A DNA stretch of 10,819 nucleotides from Echinostoma caproni (lineage: Eukaryota; Platyhelminthes; Trematoda; Plagiorchiida; Echinostomatidae), in assembly GCA_900618425.1 (NCBI GenBank), contig UZAN01040791.1:17092-27910 (forward strand), written 5' to 3'. Below, piece after piece: positions 1-6,915 of the stretch (positions are counted from its first letter, which is position 1; each line of letters opens with the position of its first letter). Under the pieces are notes generated by a model. The model was not told the DNA's origin. It did not search any database and worked only from the letters and a program-made list of their open reading frames with translations. Position numbers and translations under genes: made by a program.

Positions 1-336
1 AGGAGGCATGACCCACTATCCTTGATTTCCCTCCACGAAGATCAAGAAGGACATCAATTTGATTTCGAATCAGTGAGAATTATCGACCAAGCCCGGTCAA
101 AACACGCCAGAGAATTTCTCGAGGCCTGGCACTCTTCAACCAACTCAATAAACAGGCACATCGAACTGGATCACGTGCACACGCCAATGCAACTGAAGGA
201 CCAAACGACGCAACAAAGGTCACACCGTGACCTGAGAACGGACGGAAACCGCAATCGGGACGAATGGACAACTTCCTCCCCTCCCACCCCCACTCGCTCG
301 CAACAGTTCAACGGCGGACCGAGTCGAACACAGTGA
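1..336 (+). CDS. Penelope-like element polyprotein, C-terminal end (5' incomplete)
   Basis: The frame is open from base 1 to a stop at 334-336 and has no start, so it continues to the left of the window. The part seen (about 111 codons) begins RRHDPLS and carries GHQFDFESVRIIDQ near the middle, then HAREFLEAWHSS and SINRH. This pattern (a GHxFDxxxVxIID block, then a basic AREFLEAWHS block and an N-rich tail) is what I know as the end of the GIY-YIG endonuclease region of Penelope-like retroelements. The catalytic GIY and YIG motifs would lie further left and are not visible. The last third is rich in Thr, Ser, Pro and Arg and looks like a low-complexity tail. No frameshift or internal stop is seen, so this copy may be younger than the two other PLE fragments in the window. 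The family call rests on recognition, not on a search. Confidence 0.7.
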   Translation, partial: RRHDPLSLISLHEDQEGHQFDFESVRIIDQARSKHAREFLEAWHSSTNSINRHIELDHVHTPMQLKDQTTQQRSHRDLRTDGNRNRDEWTTSSPPTPTRSQQFNGGPSRTQ

Positions 337-419
337 GAACAGGGGACGAAAATAGCCGGTGGAGAAGAACGCATATATAAACGAACGGGTACAGACAGAA
401 CACTGCCACTTCACAAGCA

Positions 420-456
420 CTGATGATGTCACCTCGGCTGGTGATGAAACGTTTGC
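420..456 (+). ncRNA. Hammerhead-ribozyme-like motif downstream of the PLE frame
   Basis: The motif starts with a perfect core CTGATGA (420-426). A stem follows: GTCACC (428-433) can pair with GGTGAT (440-445) around a TCGGCT loop, counting one G-T pair. Then comes GAAA (446-449) and ACGTTTG, which fits a two-base-pair stem III with a four-base GTTT loop. Hammerheads of this short-stem-III kind are known in the terminal regions of Penelope-like elements, and this one lies 84 bases after the PLE stop codon, as expected. Two points argue against activity in this copy. There is an extra T at 427 between the core and stem II, and the expected U-H cleavage dinucleotide is missing (GC at 455-456 where GTC would be expected). 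Likely a decayed or mutated copy. Confidence 0.55.
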
Positions 457-748
457 AAACAAATTGCCAAGCTCGGCGAACAGGCGAAATGGAATGGTTA
501 TGTTTATTGATAGAATTAGAGCGTGTTTTATAGAAAGTAATAGGCCATATCATTAGTTGAAGGACCGTCGTTCAATCACAACCGTTTGCGCAGATGCATC
601 ACCTGTACTAACTCGGATGTAATGTTCACTCGGTGTACCGAGCTTCCTGCACTGTGATTGGATGACATGAAGCTGTACCTGGTCATACTTGGAATATGGT
701 CACGTATGCTCGGATCACCACGTAATAACCCGCTTTAAATCATTAGCC
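457..748. other. Noncoding stretch after the PLE hammerhead
   Basis: No gene is recognised. It may be the remaining 3' end of the PLE. A short frame continues through the hammerhead to about 556 and is probably the by-product of a conserved noncoding repeat. One 14-base inverted repeat, CTCGGT-GT-ACCGAG at 629-642, is the only structure I noticed. Confidence 0.4.
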
Positions 749-821
749 CTACGGAACTTTCTTGGCCCAGTTCACCACAGAAAGTGGTGTTTGTCAAGAC
801 CGTTACATCTCTCTCCTTTTG
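749..821 (-). repeat. 73-base repeat, copy A (inverted relative to copy B at 1107-1179)
   Basis: Read on the - strand, this segment begins CAAAAGGAGA and ends TTCCGTAG. It aligns without gaps to copy B over 73 bases, with 56 identities by my count. The best part is the last 48 bases (41 identities), with shared blocks TGACAAACACC, TTCTGTG and GAACTGGG. The two copies face away from each other across 285 bases. I do not recognise the family. Its position next to PLE remnants suggests part of a dispersed element rather than a host sequence. Confidence 0.8.
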
Positions 822-1106
822 TGTTTACTGTCTTCATGGATTCTGCTAAGTGGGGATCCAGGTAAATGGTAAGCGTTTTCGTGTAGTTTGAATGCTAGTG
901 TAGTCACGCTCGAAATTTGTTTTGCACTTTCATCGCAAAATAGCGCTACAGAACTGGTTCGACCTAGAGCCTACCCTCACTGTAACTGACGACGTAATAG
1001 AGGTAGTGAGCAACCAAGAAACTGCAACGAAAATCGGCGCACGAAATTGCATCGTTAAGGGTTGTAAAAACGAGAAGTGGAAATGAATTTAAACCGAAGT
1101 TCAATA
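822..1106. other. Spacer between the two inverted 73-base repeats
   Basis: No reading frame or RNA gene is recognised in these 285 bases. It may be the interior of a foldback element or simply the gap between two independent insertions. The sequence just inside the two repeats shows only faint similarity. Confidence 0.4.
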
Positions 1107-1179
1107 CAAAAGGAGAGGGGGGGGGCAACCCTGACAAACACCGCCTTCTGTGATGAACTGGGTCGAGAAATTACCGTAG
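1107..1179 (+). repeat. 73-base repeat, copy B, with a nine-G run
   Basis: This copy begins CAAAAGGAGA and ends TTACCGTAG, matching copy A (749-821, other strand). It differs most at 1117-1125, where it has nine consecutive G residues in place of GAGATGTAA. It stops being alignable exactly where the TACATAGA-type microsatellite begins, so it is probably cut off there. Confidence 0.8.
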
Positions 1180-1226
1180 ATACATAGATACATAGAATAC
1201 ATACATTACATAGATTACATAGATAC
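1177..1226 (+). repeat. Imperfect TACATAGA-type microsatellite
   Basis: Successive units such as TAGATACA, TAGATACATAGAATACA, TACATTACATAGATTACA and TAGATACC fill about 50 bases. The tract lies between repeat copy B and the start of the second PLE fragment and appears to form the junction between them. Confidence 0.75.
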
Positions 1227-1230
1227 CGGG

Positions 1231-1743
1231 ACTAGGCGGAACGCCGTACCAAAGAAAAACGTTCTCATCACATTACCCTTTAAAGGTGAGCAGAATGAGA
1301 AACTATCACAACATCGACTGAAACAAGCTGTCATTAACGTACAACGCCGCTTCGCTTATTATTCTCCATAAAACCAGACGGATGATCACTGAATCCAACT
1401 TGGACAAGCTAAACTCTCAAGTTACCTCCTCATGTATTTACCTATTTCAATGCACTTGCGGTAACAAGTATATCGGAAGAACTGAGAGACGCTTGGCCAC
1501 TCGGATTTCAGAACACGTTCCGAGAAATTTAGCACTCAACGGCCCCAAGATCCCCTCTAGCTCTATTGCCCGCCATATATTGGACTGCAAAGTTTGCATC
1601 GATCCAAAGCAGGCATTCCGGGTGTTAACCAGCAGAAAACTGGGCAGTTGTTACGGTTTGCTGAGGCCGTAGCCATTCGGCGTCACAAACCAGATCTATG
1701 CAAACAATTAGACTTTGTGGCCAGCCTTACCCTCCCATGGTAG
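1231..1743 (+). pseudogene. Penelope-like element fragment: RT tail plus GIY-YIG endonuclease, frameshifted
   Basis: Three frames join to one protein. Segment 1 (1231-1371) contains NVLITLPFKGE, the conserved LPFKG block that follows the RT in PLEs, and ends at a stop. Segment 2 (about 1350-1672) contains the endonuclease: CIYLFQCTCG (from 1433), then KYIGRTERRL (YIG at 1469-1477), ISEH, and SSIARHIL. Segment 3 (about 1645-1743) restores the family-typical LLRFAEAVAIRRHKPDLC and ends LTLPW just before a stop. Both the GIY-like and YIG motifs and the Arg after YIG are present, so this endonuclease copy decayed by indels rather than by loss of motifs. Two frameshifts are needed, near 1350-1382 and near 1640-1648. 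The RT proper is absent upstream, where the microsatellite begins. PLE endonucleases nick DNA to prime reverse transcription. Confidence 0.88.
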
Positions 1744-1917
1744 CGCTATCACCATGATCCAGATCGATAAACATGTTCCCCCACTCTATCCCTCTGTTCA
1801 ACCTGACCGTGATTGGTAACCTTTGACCTTCGCACTGATTTTGCCTAGTCGAGTATTTTTGATGTTTAAAGATTGTCATTGTCCTGATCGAACTTTCACA
1901 TGAATGTTTGTACACAG
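1744..1917 (+). other. Probable 3' noncoding region of the PLE fragment
   Basis: No coding signal is seen between the PLE stop codon and the weak hammerhead trace. By comparison with the PLE at the left edge, this is where the 3' terminal region of the element would lie. Confidence 0.35.
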
Positions 1918-1942
1918 CTGAAGAGATAACGTGAAACAGTTG
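1918..1942 (+). ncRNA. Degenerate hammerhead-like trace after the PLE fragment
   Basis: CTGAAGA (1918-1924, fitting the CUGANGA core) is followed after eight bases by GAAAC (1933-1937) and AGTTG. The spacing and order match the motif at 420-456, and the site lies 175 bases after the PLE stop. The eight bases in between cannot form a good stem II, and the expected cleavage dinucleotide is missing, so this is at best a remnant with the stem II hairpin deleted. Chance resemblance is possible. Confidence 0.25.
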
Positions 1943-2029
1943 AATTCAACCTGTCCGGTGACGGTGCTCGTTCTTGCTCTTAAGAAATTACCGTTCACTT
2001 GGCTTCGGCTAAGGCTGCGAAGGTAGTCG

Positions 2030-2150
2030 CTATTTTGAAATAAACTTCCCAGTCACATCCTTCAAGGATAGGCAGCGCCAGTGCATAGAGCGTTCGACTG
2101 AGCTGAAAGCCGCTTTCAAATCAAGGGGTTTTGGTACATGTAAAATGGGA
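2030..2150 (-). pseudogene. RT motif A fragment of an RTE/CR1-type retrotransposon
   Basis: The - strand frame reads PLDLKAAFSSVERSMHW, then RCLSLKDVTGKF and a stop at 2030-2032. This matches the palm motif A of fluke non-LTR retrotransposons, usually FLDLKAAFDSVDR. The first, catalytic Asp (LDL) is kept; the second Asp and the Asp of the VDR block are changed. Only about 35 codons are recognisable. It lies just beyond the 3' end of the PLE fragment at 2275-2965 on the same strand, but belongs to a different class of element. RT motifs B and C are not found downstream. Confidence 0.7.
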
Positions 2151-2274
2151 GTTGATCGATTGGGGTTTTGGATGTTCCAACACGGACGGCATAACTGATG
2201 ATAATCCCTTACGGAATGTGAATATTCCACTGGAATGTTAGGTAGGGACACTTCGGACACAGTCATCGGAGAGA

Positions 2275-2965
2275 GAGGGATTTAACCGGACTGTTTGTGT
2301 GCACACAATGAGGGTTTGTTTATTCTAATTGTTATCCCCTCTGCTCTAGATAACAATCGGGCTTTCACGTGCTCAGACTGAGTTCCCGACATTGAATAGA
2401 TTAGAGGAAACGATTCTCGTGATCCACTGTGTGATTCGTCTCGACCAGATGTATAGCAACCGCACTCGCAACTGCCCTTATCGGTACCCGACTAAGCCAA
2501 GCGGAGGATGGTGTTCTCTCATTCGATCGGCCAGGCGTCTGGTGGTGTGACCCATGTAACTTCCGCCACAGGAGCAAGTCAACTGGTAAACACGGAAAGA
2601 GGTCATCCCCATCGGTTGCCTGCCTGTCGTCTGTGATGGAAGAACTGATTTGGAAGTGTAGAATAAGCGTAATTCCGTTGAGAAATAAGTCATTTATACT
2701 ACACTGCTCAATCGTTTGTTCATTGTCCTCGCAAAAGTGTCACCTTTGAAAGGTAATGAAATGTAAACCTTTTTCTTTTCCACTTTTGGGTTTTTGGTTT
2801 GGTAATGTGGGCTCTCATGCAATGATCTATAAGTTTCCCTGGATATCCATTATTCAGGAGCGTTGAATTAACTGTTGCTAATTCATCGTCCACTGTGTCA
2901 GTAGAACAAAGTCGATACAGAACAGCACGAATAACAAAAAAACTATTTGTGAACCTCAGCTGTAC
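2275..2965 (-). pseudogene. Penelope-like element fragment: RT thumb region plus GIY-YIG endonuclease, decayed
   Basis: Read on the - strand, the order is VIRAVLYRLCSTDTVDDEL (from about 2935) and NGYPGKLIDHCMRAHI, typical of the end of a PLE RT. Next, after a frameshift near 2775, come KKVYISLPFKGD, one in-frame stop (2694-2696), VLPSQTTGRQPMGMTSF, and the endonuclease VYQLTCSCGGSYMG with RRLADRMREHH. A further frameshift near 2480 leads to AVAIHLVETNHTVDHENRF, and another to RLLSRAEGITIRINKPSLC ending near 2275. The YIG block reads YMGHT: the Arg usually found after YIG is His here. The order matches that of the fragment at 1231-1743, but the sequence differs enough to be another PLE lineage. 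It is cut off upstream, since RT palm motifs are not found above 2965. Confidence 0.88.
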
Positions 2966-3599
2966 TTACTCATTTACAGTTTTCCCAGCTTTTTTTCCTT
3001 GCTTTTATGCTGCTCCCTTGAGACATAGTGCCGACTGCATGGATACGATGGAGTGCAGCTCCCCTTTGAGGAGGACTGAAGATGAGGTCTAAACAGATGG
3101 TGATCCATTTTTCTACCTTTATGGCGTAAACGGTATATTCCATGAAAGACTTCAGGGTTCAACATCATTTCAATCTTATTAACCCGTTCTCAAGCATTCT
3201 CTCTTAACGGCAACGGGTTTGATTGTTTCACATCGTAAAACCTAAGCAAATCATTGTAAAAAGCGAGATCCTGTGAAACAACACCTGCATACTTTACCGT
3301 GTGATATATCGTCATCTGTCTAATGTTATTAGTGGATTTTGGTCAGATTGAATGAACAGCGCGTCCGTCTTTGTCCTTGGTGTGAGTCTTTTGGTTCAAT
3401 CTTCTAGACAGAAGATCTACGTCACCGAATATCATAAGTACAATTCAAGTCGAAAAACAAGACTTGCGGCCCTCGATAAACATTGCCATACCCTACTATT
3501 ATTCGATTTATTGTTCAGTTTACTGAAGGCGAGATAGAGGTTATCCTTGTTTTACTCATGAGCCTAATGAAAGTTCCGATGATTGATTCTTTGGCGTAC
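2966..3599. other. Noncoding stretch
   Basis: Short frames occur on both strands (for example 2974-3168 on the - strand and 3352-3537 on the + strand), but none shows a recognisable domain. The part next to 2966 may hold more of the PLE RT in unrecognisable form. I see no RNA gene or clear repeat. Confidence 0.4.
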
Positions 3600-4300
3600 A
3601 CTCGGCCGGGAGGCCCGTGACCTTGTTCCAGTTACTCCGTTCATAATGATAGTCTGTGAGGATTTTGAGGTTCATCGAATCGAATGCCCAATCGAGGTCT
3701 ATTGTGAGTGCCGCAGTCGGTTGTTGAAACTAAGAGCGTAGTTGATAAACGTTGGAGGAAAGATTCGGTTGTCTCATCCTCGTCCAAGTTGAAGTTCTCT
3801 GTGATTTGACCGCGTTCCAGCAGCTCTTTTGAGTAGAATGATGGATAAAAATGTGTTCATTACTTCGATGAGACTGACATCTGTGTAGTTGGAGCCAACT
3901 GTTTCATCCCCTTTCTTGGGATTTGGAAGACTGACTAAGATGTCTCTATTAGAGGGAACTACTTGTGTTTCCCAGATTGATCGGAAGATTGCGTAGAGAG
4001 AAACGGGAACGAACACACGCTTGTCCGTACCCATCTGCAACGCGATTTCAGCACTCACTGCCTAGTTCGTAGTCCGAGCAAACTCAAACCCAGCTTCATT
4101 TCAGTCTCAGACAGAACTTCAAATTGGTCAGCAAACCTGTTACACAGAACCATGAGATACTGCTGAATATCAGTAACGTGGAGATGACGGAAACTGTATC
4201 AAACTTGGGAGAATATTGAAAAATCTTCTGTCTCATCCAAGCCTGCCCTGATAGACCAACCAATACAACGTTTGCTGGATGATGCAAGCGGTTCACATAT
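3600..4300 (-). pseudogene. RTE/CR1-type reverse transcriptase fragment, frameshifted
   Basis: The - strand frame at 4058-3774 reads IFRSIWETQVVPSN, then PKKGDETVGSNYTDVSLIEV and ILLKR. These match the finger region of fluke non-LTR RTs (usually IWETxxVPSxW, KKGDR, C-SNYRGISLI-V, ILLKR). After a frameshift the palm motif A follows at 3729-3670: FQQPTAAL, then TIDLDWAFDSMN, in which the catalytic Asp is kept. A stop lies just before FQQ. Upstream, 4060-4300 shows weak linker similarity (LYWLVYQGRLG in one frame, RFADQFE in another). Motif B and the YADD block are not found below 3600. The sequence differs from the RTE element at 8229-9986 (KGDET versus IKGPSND), so it is a second lineage. Confidence 0.82.
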
Positions 4301-4360
4301 TTCCAAACGGGAAAACACTATTCAACCGCGGACTGCACGCTGAGACACGCTATGAAATCA

Positions 4361-4397
4361 GTATACATCATAGCACTGGTAAAACCAGTCCGTATAC
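4361..4397. repeat. Nested inverted repeat
   Basis: ACTGGT (4375-4380) and ACCAGT (4384-4389) form a perfect six-base-pair hairpin with an AAA loop. It is framed by GTATAC at 4361-4366 and 4392-4397, which can pair as an outer stem. It lies just 5' of the RT remnant at 3600-4300. No function is assigned. Confidence 0.5.
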
Positions 4398-5181
4398 GTG
4401 AATCAGAGGTCACAAGCACACGTTACCCCGAAGGAAGAATAATCCTCGGATTACAGACAGGAAACCAACAGGGGCGGACAAAGCTTTCTGGTTTAAGGTT
4501 TCTGGCCTCATCGTAACAGAAATGGAATATTTCTCTATGGATCACGTGACAGTTCCTGAATTCGGTTCCATGCGGGTCAGGTGTGTGAATCACATCAGAT
4601 GATTTGGTTATCACCACATCCACCACGATCTGATACGGACTATGAATTTCGCGCTCGGATCAAATCACTAGTTCGAATCACATAGCCTTGTTTGTCTATA
4701 AATTGTTTATCGTTTGGTTCTTGGGCTAGTTTAAATCTGTCGACGGACATACTGATCCGTTTTTTTGTTAAGGTGTATTGGTGACAATGATTAGAATGTA
4801 TGTTACGTTTGTAGTATGATCAGCACACATGACCAGTCGTGAGGATTGGGTTAGTTGCGTTACGAGACCACCTTATTCGCTACCACTTTCATTCCTTAGT
4901 TGCCTGTACCGTATATTTGGATAATCGTGTGTGGCAGACGACACACTTTATTTTCGTTTGTGGCCAGTGCGTCACACTTTCTGTTGAAGATTAACATAAA
5001 AAGTGATGGTTGTTTACACAAACACGAAACAAGATCCACTTATTCCTTTGTCGGTTTTCGGACCCTGGATATGACTACAATTAAATAGGGTGAATCAAAA
5101 AATGATGTGCAAAGGGTCCAGGAAGACAGTGCATTTCACTGGTGGGGAATTACCGATCGGCACTGAACTCACAGTTACTTG
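4398..5181. other. Noncoding stretch
   Basis: No domain is recognised. The - strand frame at 4423-4626 (67 codons) and the + strand frame at 4900-5088 (62 codons) have no family features. A tRNA B-box-like AGTTCGAATC near 4671 has no matching A box upstream. Confidence 0.4.
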
Positions 5182-5206
5182 TAAATTGTGGTGTGGGATA
5201 ATTTCT
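5182..5206 (+). repeat. Short direct-repeat copy (partner 5524-5546)
   Basis: GTGGTGTGGGATAATT (5188-5203) recurs as GTGGAGTGGGATAATT at 5531-5546 with one difference, and the similarity extends weakly a few bases to the left. Together with the inverted pair at 5298-5321 and 5567-5590, it suggests rearranged pieces of one dispersed repeat. Confidence 0.5.
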
Positions 5207-5297
5207 GCTGATTAGAACTGACCATCTATCAGACTCCATCTTTACGCACATAACTCAGCTTTTCCAGTCATCCATACATTGGCAAGCATTAGGTTCG

Positions 5298-5321
5298 AGT
5301 TTCGCTCTTATTAAAGCCCAT
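5298..5321 (+). repeat. Inverted-repeat copy, left
   Basis: AGTTTCGCTCTTATTA is followed by AAGCCCAT. The same 24 bases, with two differences, occur on the - strand at 5590-5567. The preceding GGTTCGAG resembles a tRNA B box, but no A box is seen. Confidence 0.65.
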
Positions 5322-5433
5322 ACCAGGGCTGAACCGAATTGTCGACTCATGTTTGTTTAGGTATCGTCTTCAGTGATAATTAGTCAGTTCATTTGGCCCG
5401 ACAGCAGCGAAGAGAGATACAGCTGACTGTCTG

Positions 5434-5715
5434 TTAACACCCATCGAAAGTCCCCATCAGATCTGGTCTTCCACGCAGATTACGGTCTGACTTGCTAGGT
5501 TGCTGGGTTGCTAATTTGCACCTGTTAGTAGTGGAGTGGGATAATTGGCATTGGATATGCACTACTAATGCGCTGTAATAAGAGCGAAACTGGAATCTGG
5601 TTCTTCCCAGTGTATGTCTGACTGGATGAACTTCGGCTTCTGCGTGAATGTAAAGTTCGAATAAAAGTGAGCTCAAATCAACTATTGATCTCTCAAGGAT
5701 TGAAAAAAGATCCAT
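5434..5715 (-). other. Unrecognised 93-codon frame containing a dispersed repeat
   Basis: This frame is open on the - strand from 5715 to 5434. Its middle reads RSYYSALVVHIQCQLSHSTT, which I associate with a repeat often translated by mistake in fluke genomes rather than with a protein family. It contains both right-hand repeat copies (5567-5590 and 5524-5546). I do not regard it as a gene. No membrane segment or domain is visible. Confidence 0.35.
5567..5590 (-). repeat. Inverted-repeat copy, right
   Basis: On the - strand this reads AGTTTCGCTCTTATTA then CAGCGCAT, matching 5298-5321 at 22 of 24 positions. The next bases on the - strand lead to ATTATCCCACTCCAC, the complement of the direct-repeat copy at 5531-5546. 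Confidence 0.65.
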
Positions 5716-5815
5716 AATCGTCAGTATCGCCTATGTACAATCGAACGAGCTACTCTAAACATTTACCTTGGAGCCATTGATTGAGCCATCAGCTCAAAGG
5801 GTTGACTGTCAGTCG

Positions 5816-5928
5816 TGTGGCTGAGGGTAAGGATTTCTACACAACCCGAAGGTTAGCGGTTCGCATCTCGACAGGGACTCCAAAAGTGCGCGCTGCCGAC
5901 GGGTCCCTAACAGGATGAAACAGATGTC
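5816..5928 (+). mobile_element. tRNA-derived SINE with hammerhead core (ends uncertain)
   Basis: An RNA polymerase III A-box-like TGGCTGAGGGTAAGG (5818-5832) is followed at tRNA-like spacing by a B-box-like GGTTCGCATCT (5858-5868). Then come GACTCC and a degraded hammerhead core (5896-5928). This order (tRNA-like promoter, short linker, hammerhead) is the layout of the SM-alpha SINE family of schistosomes, and similar SINEs are to be expected in other flukes. The element would be transcribed from its internal promoter and copied by the machinery of an autonomous element. The 3' end after 5928 could not be fixed. Both boxes differ from consensus, and the hammerhead is damaged, so this is an old copy. 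Confidence 0.65.
5896..5928 (+). ncRNA. Degraded hammerhead ribozyme core within the SINE
   Basis: CCGACGG (5896-5902) stands where CUGANGA is expected. GTCC (5903-5906) pairs with GGAT (5913-5916) as stem II. GAAA (5917-5920) and ACAGATGT then give the two-base-pair stem III with an AGAT loop, and GTC (5926-5928) is an intact cleavage triplet. The core differs from CUGANGA by a C for U and a G for the last A. Loss of these conserved bases should abolish cleavage. Stem I pairing around 5895 and 5929 is poor. Confidence 0.6.
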
Positions 5929-6747
5929 TAATGTTCTTCGTGGTTCATCATATGTATTTCTATCCCATTCGGGGACACATTGACTTCATAAACTGTGCAG
6001 TGTGTTGCGAATATAATTTTTTATTATGCTTATGTTTATATTGTTACTCATACACGTACTCGAGGAGGCGAACCGCCCTGATCGAGACCCGGGTGTAAAC
6101 TTATCAACCAGGTGTGAACATATTGCACCTGGGATTCGCCTGTTAACTGTCAAAGTTCAACCAGGCTGGTGGATTCCTATGAACTTGATTAATCAAGTGT
6201 TTGCTCGTACCACCCATGTGCACTGTGTCACGGGAACAAGTGAATAGTGGACAAAAGGAGGTTGCAGAAACTGAAACTCTCTTTTCGAGTTGATCACTGT
6301 TGTGAGTTCCCGAGTGTTTATATCCATCCTCGTGCCGCGTGCAGAGAGTAGCCCTAAGTAAACTGACTTCGTTTCTACCCCGACGGTTTATCTCCAAATT
6401 TCTCCTTTCTTAATAATAGACCAACCACAAATCGGACTAAAGGGAAGTGATCTAGTGAGAATTTTAATTCATTTTTGTGATGAGAGCTGAACGCGTGCCA
6501 CAGCTCACTCGCATCGGACCTCGCGTGCCTGATCCACAGGTCTAGTGATTATTGATCTGTATCTCACGTAATTACAGTCAGTCCGTGTTCCAGTTCAGTG
6601 ACTCGTGCTCTTCCTAATCAGGGGGTGTACAGTGAAAACAATTTCGACCAGAGCAGATTCTCTGTGCTCTGTTGATGGGAGTCTGAACTATATTTCCATC
6701 TTTGATTGTTCTTTTTTGGTGCATTTATTAGTTCGTCGCCGCTGCGT
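5929..6747. other. Noncoding stretch
   Basis: No gene is recognised. Overlapping short frames at 6026-6247 (+) and 6143-6397 (-) show no domain. A small inverted repeat, CCAGGTG (6108-6114) and CACCTGG (6126-6132), is present. The first bases may be the 3' tail of the SINE. Confidence 0.4.
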
Positions 6748-6859
6748 ATTCACCCATGCAGGTGCACCAAACGATTATGTATACTTCAGTTGGCTTAGAG
6801 CTGATATTATTGATCCGAGAACGTCTTTTCTATCAGCTGAGCGTTGGATTCACCCATGC
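6748..6859 (+). repeat. ATTCACCCATGC repeated at exactly 100-base spacing
   Basis: ATTCACCCATGC occurs at 6748-6759 and again at 6848-6859. Similar flanks (GCG shortly before, a GTGCACC or GTGACACC segment after) suggest a longer decayed duplication. Both lie in a + strand frame (6605-6865) without recognisable domains. Confidence 0.4.
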
Positions 6860-6896
6860 CAGTGACACCCCAGCTTTCGTCCTCAATTATGAGTTA

Positions 6897-6915
6897 TGTG
6901 TGTGTGTGTTTGTGT
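6897..6915 (+). repeat. Short GT microsatellite
   Basis: Six TG units at 6897-6908 are followed by TTT and GTGT. It is a simple repeat with no assigned role. Confidence 0.7.

Noticed and set aside
2193..2225. CTGATGA on the + strand at about 2196
   Set aside because: Stem II is only about three base pairs and no GAAA follows in the right place.
3895..3915. GGATGAAACAGTTG on the - strand, similar to the 3' part of a hammerhead
   Set aside because: It is explained by the RT codons for KGDETVG; no core or stem II precedes it.
4655..4685. tRNA B-box-like AGTTCGAATC
   Set aside because: No A box at tRNA spacing and no pairing of arms, so not called as a tRNA or SINE.
6026..6397. Overlapping frames on both strands (6026-6247 and 6143-6397)
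   Set aside because: Neither shows recognisable motifs, and they overlap each other on opposite strands, as expected for noncoding DNA.
6605..6865. Open frame of 86 codons containing the 100-base-spaced repeat
   Set aside because: First codon is not ATG, no family is recognised, and the repeat within it looks like a DNA-level duplication.
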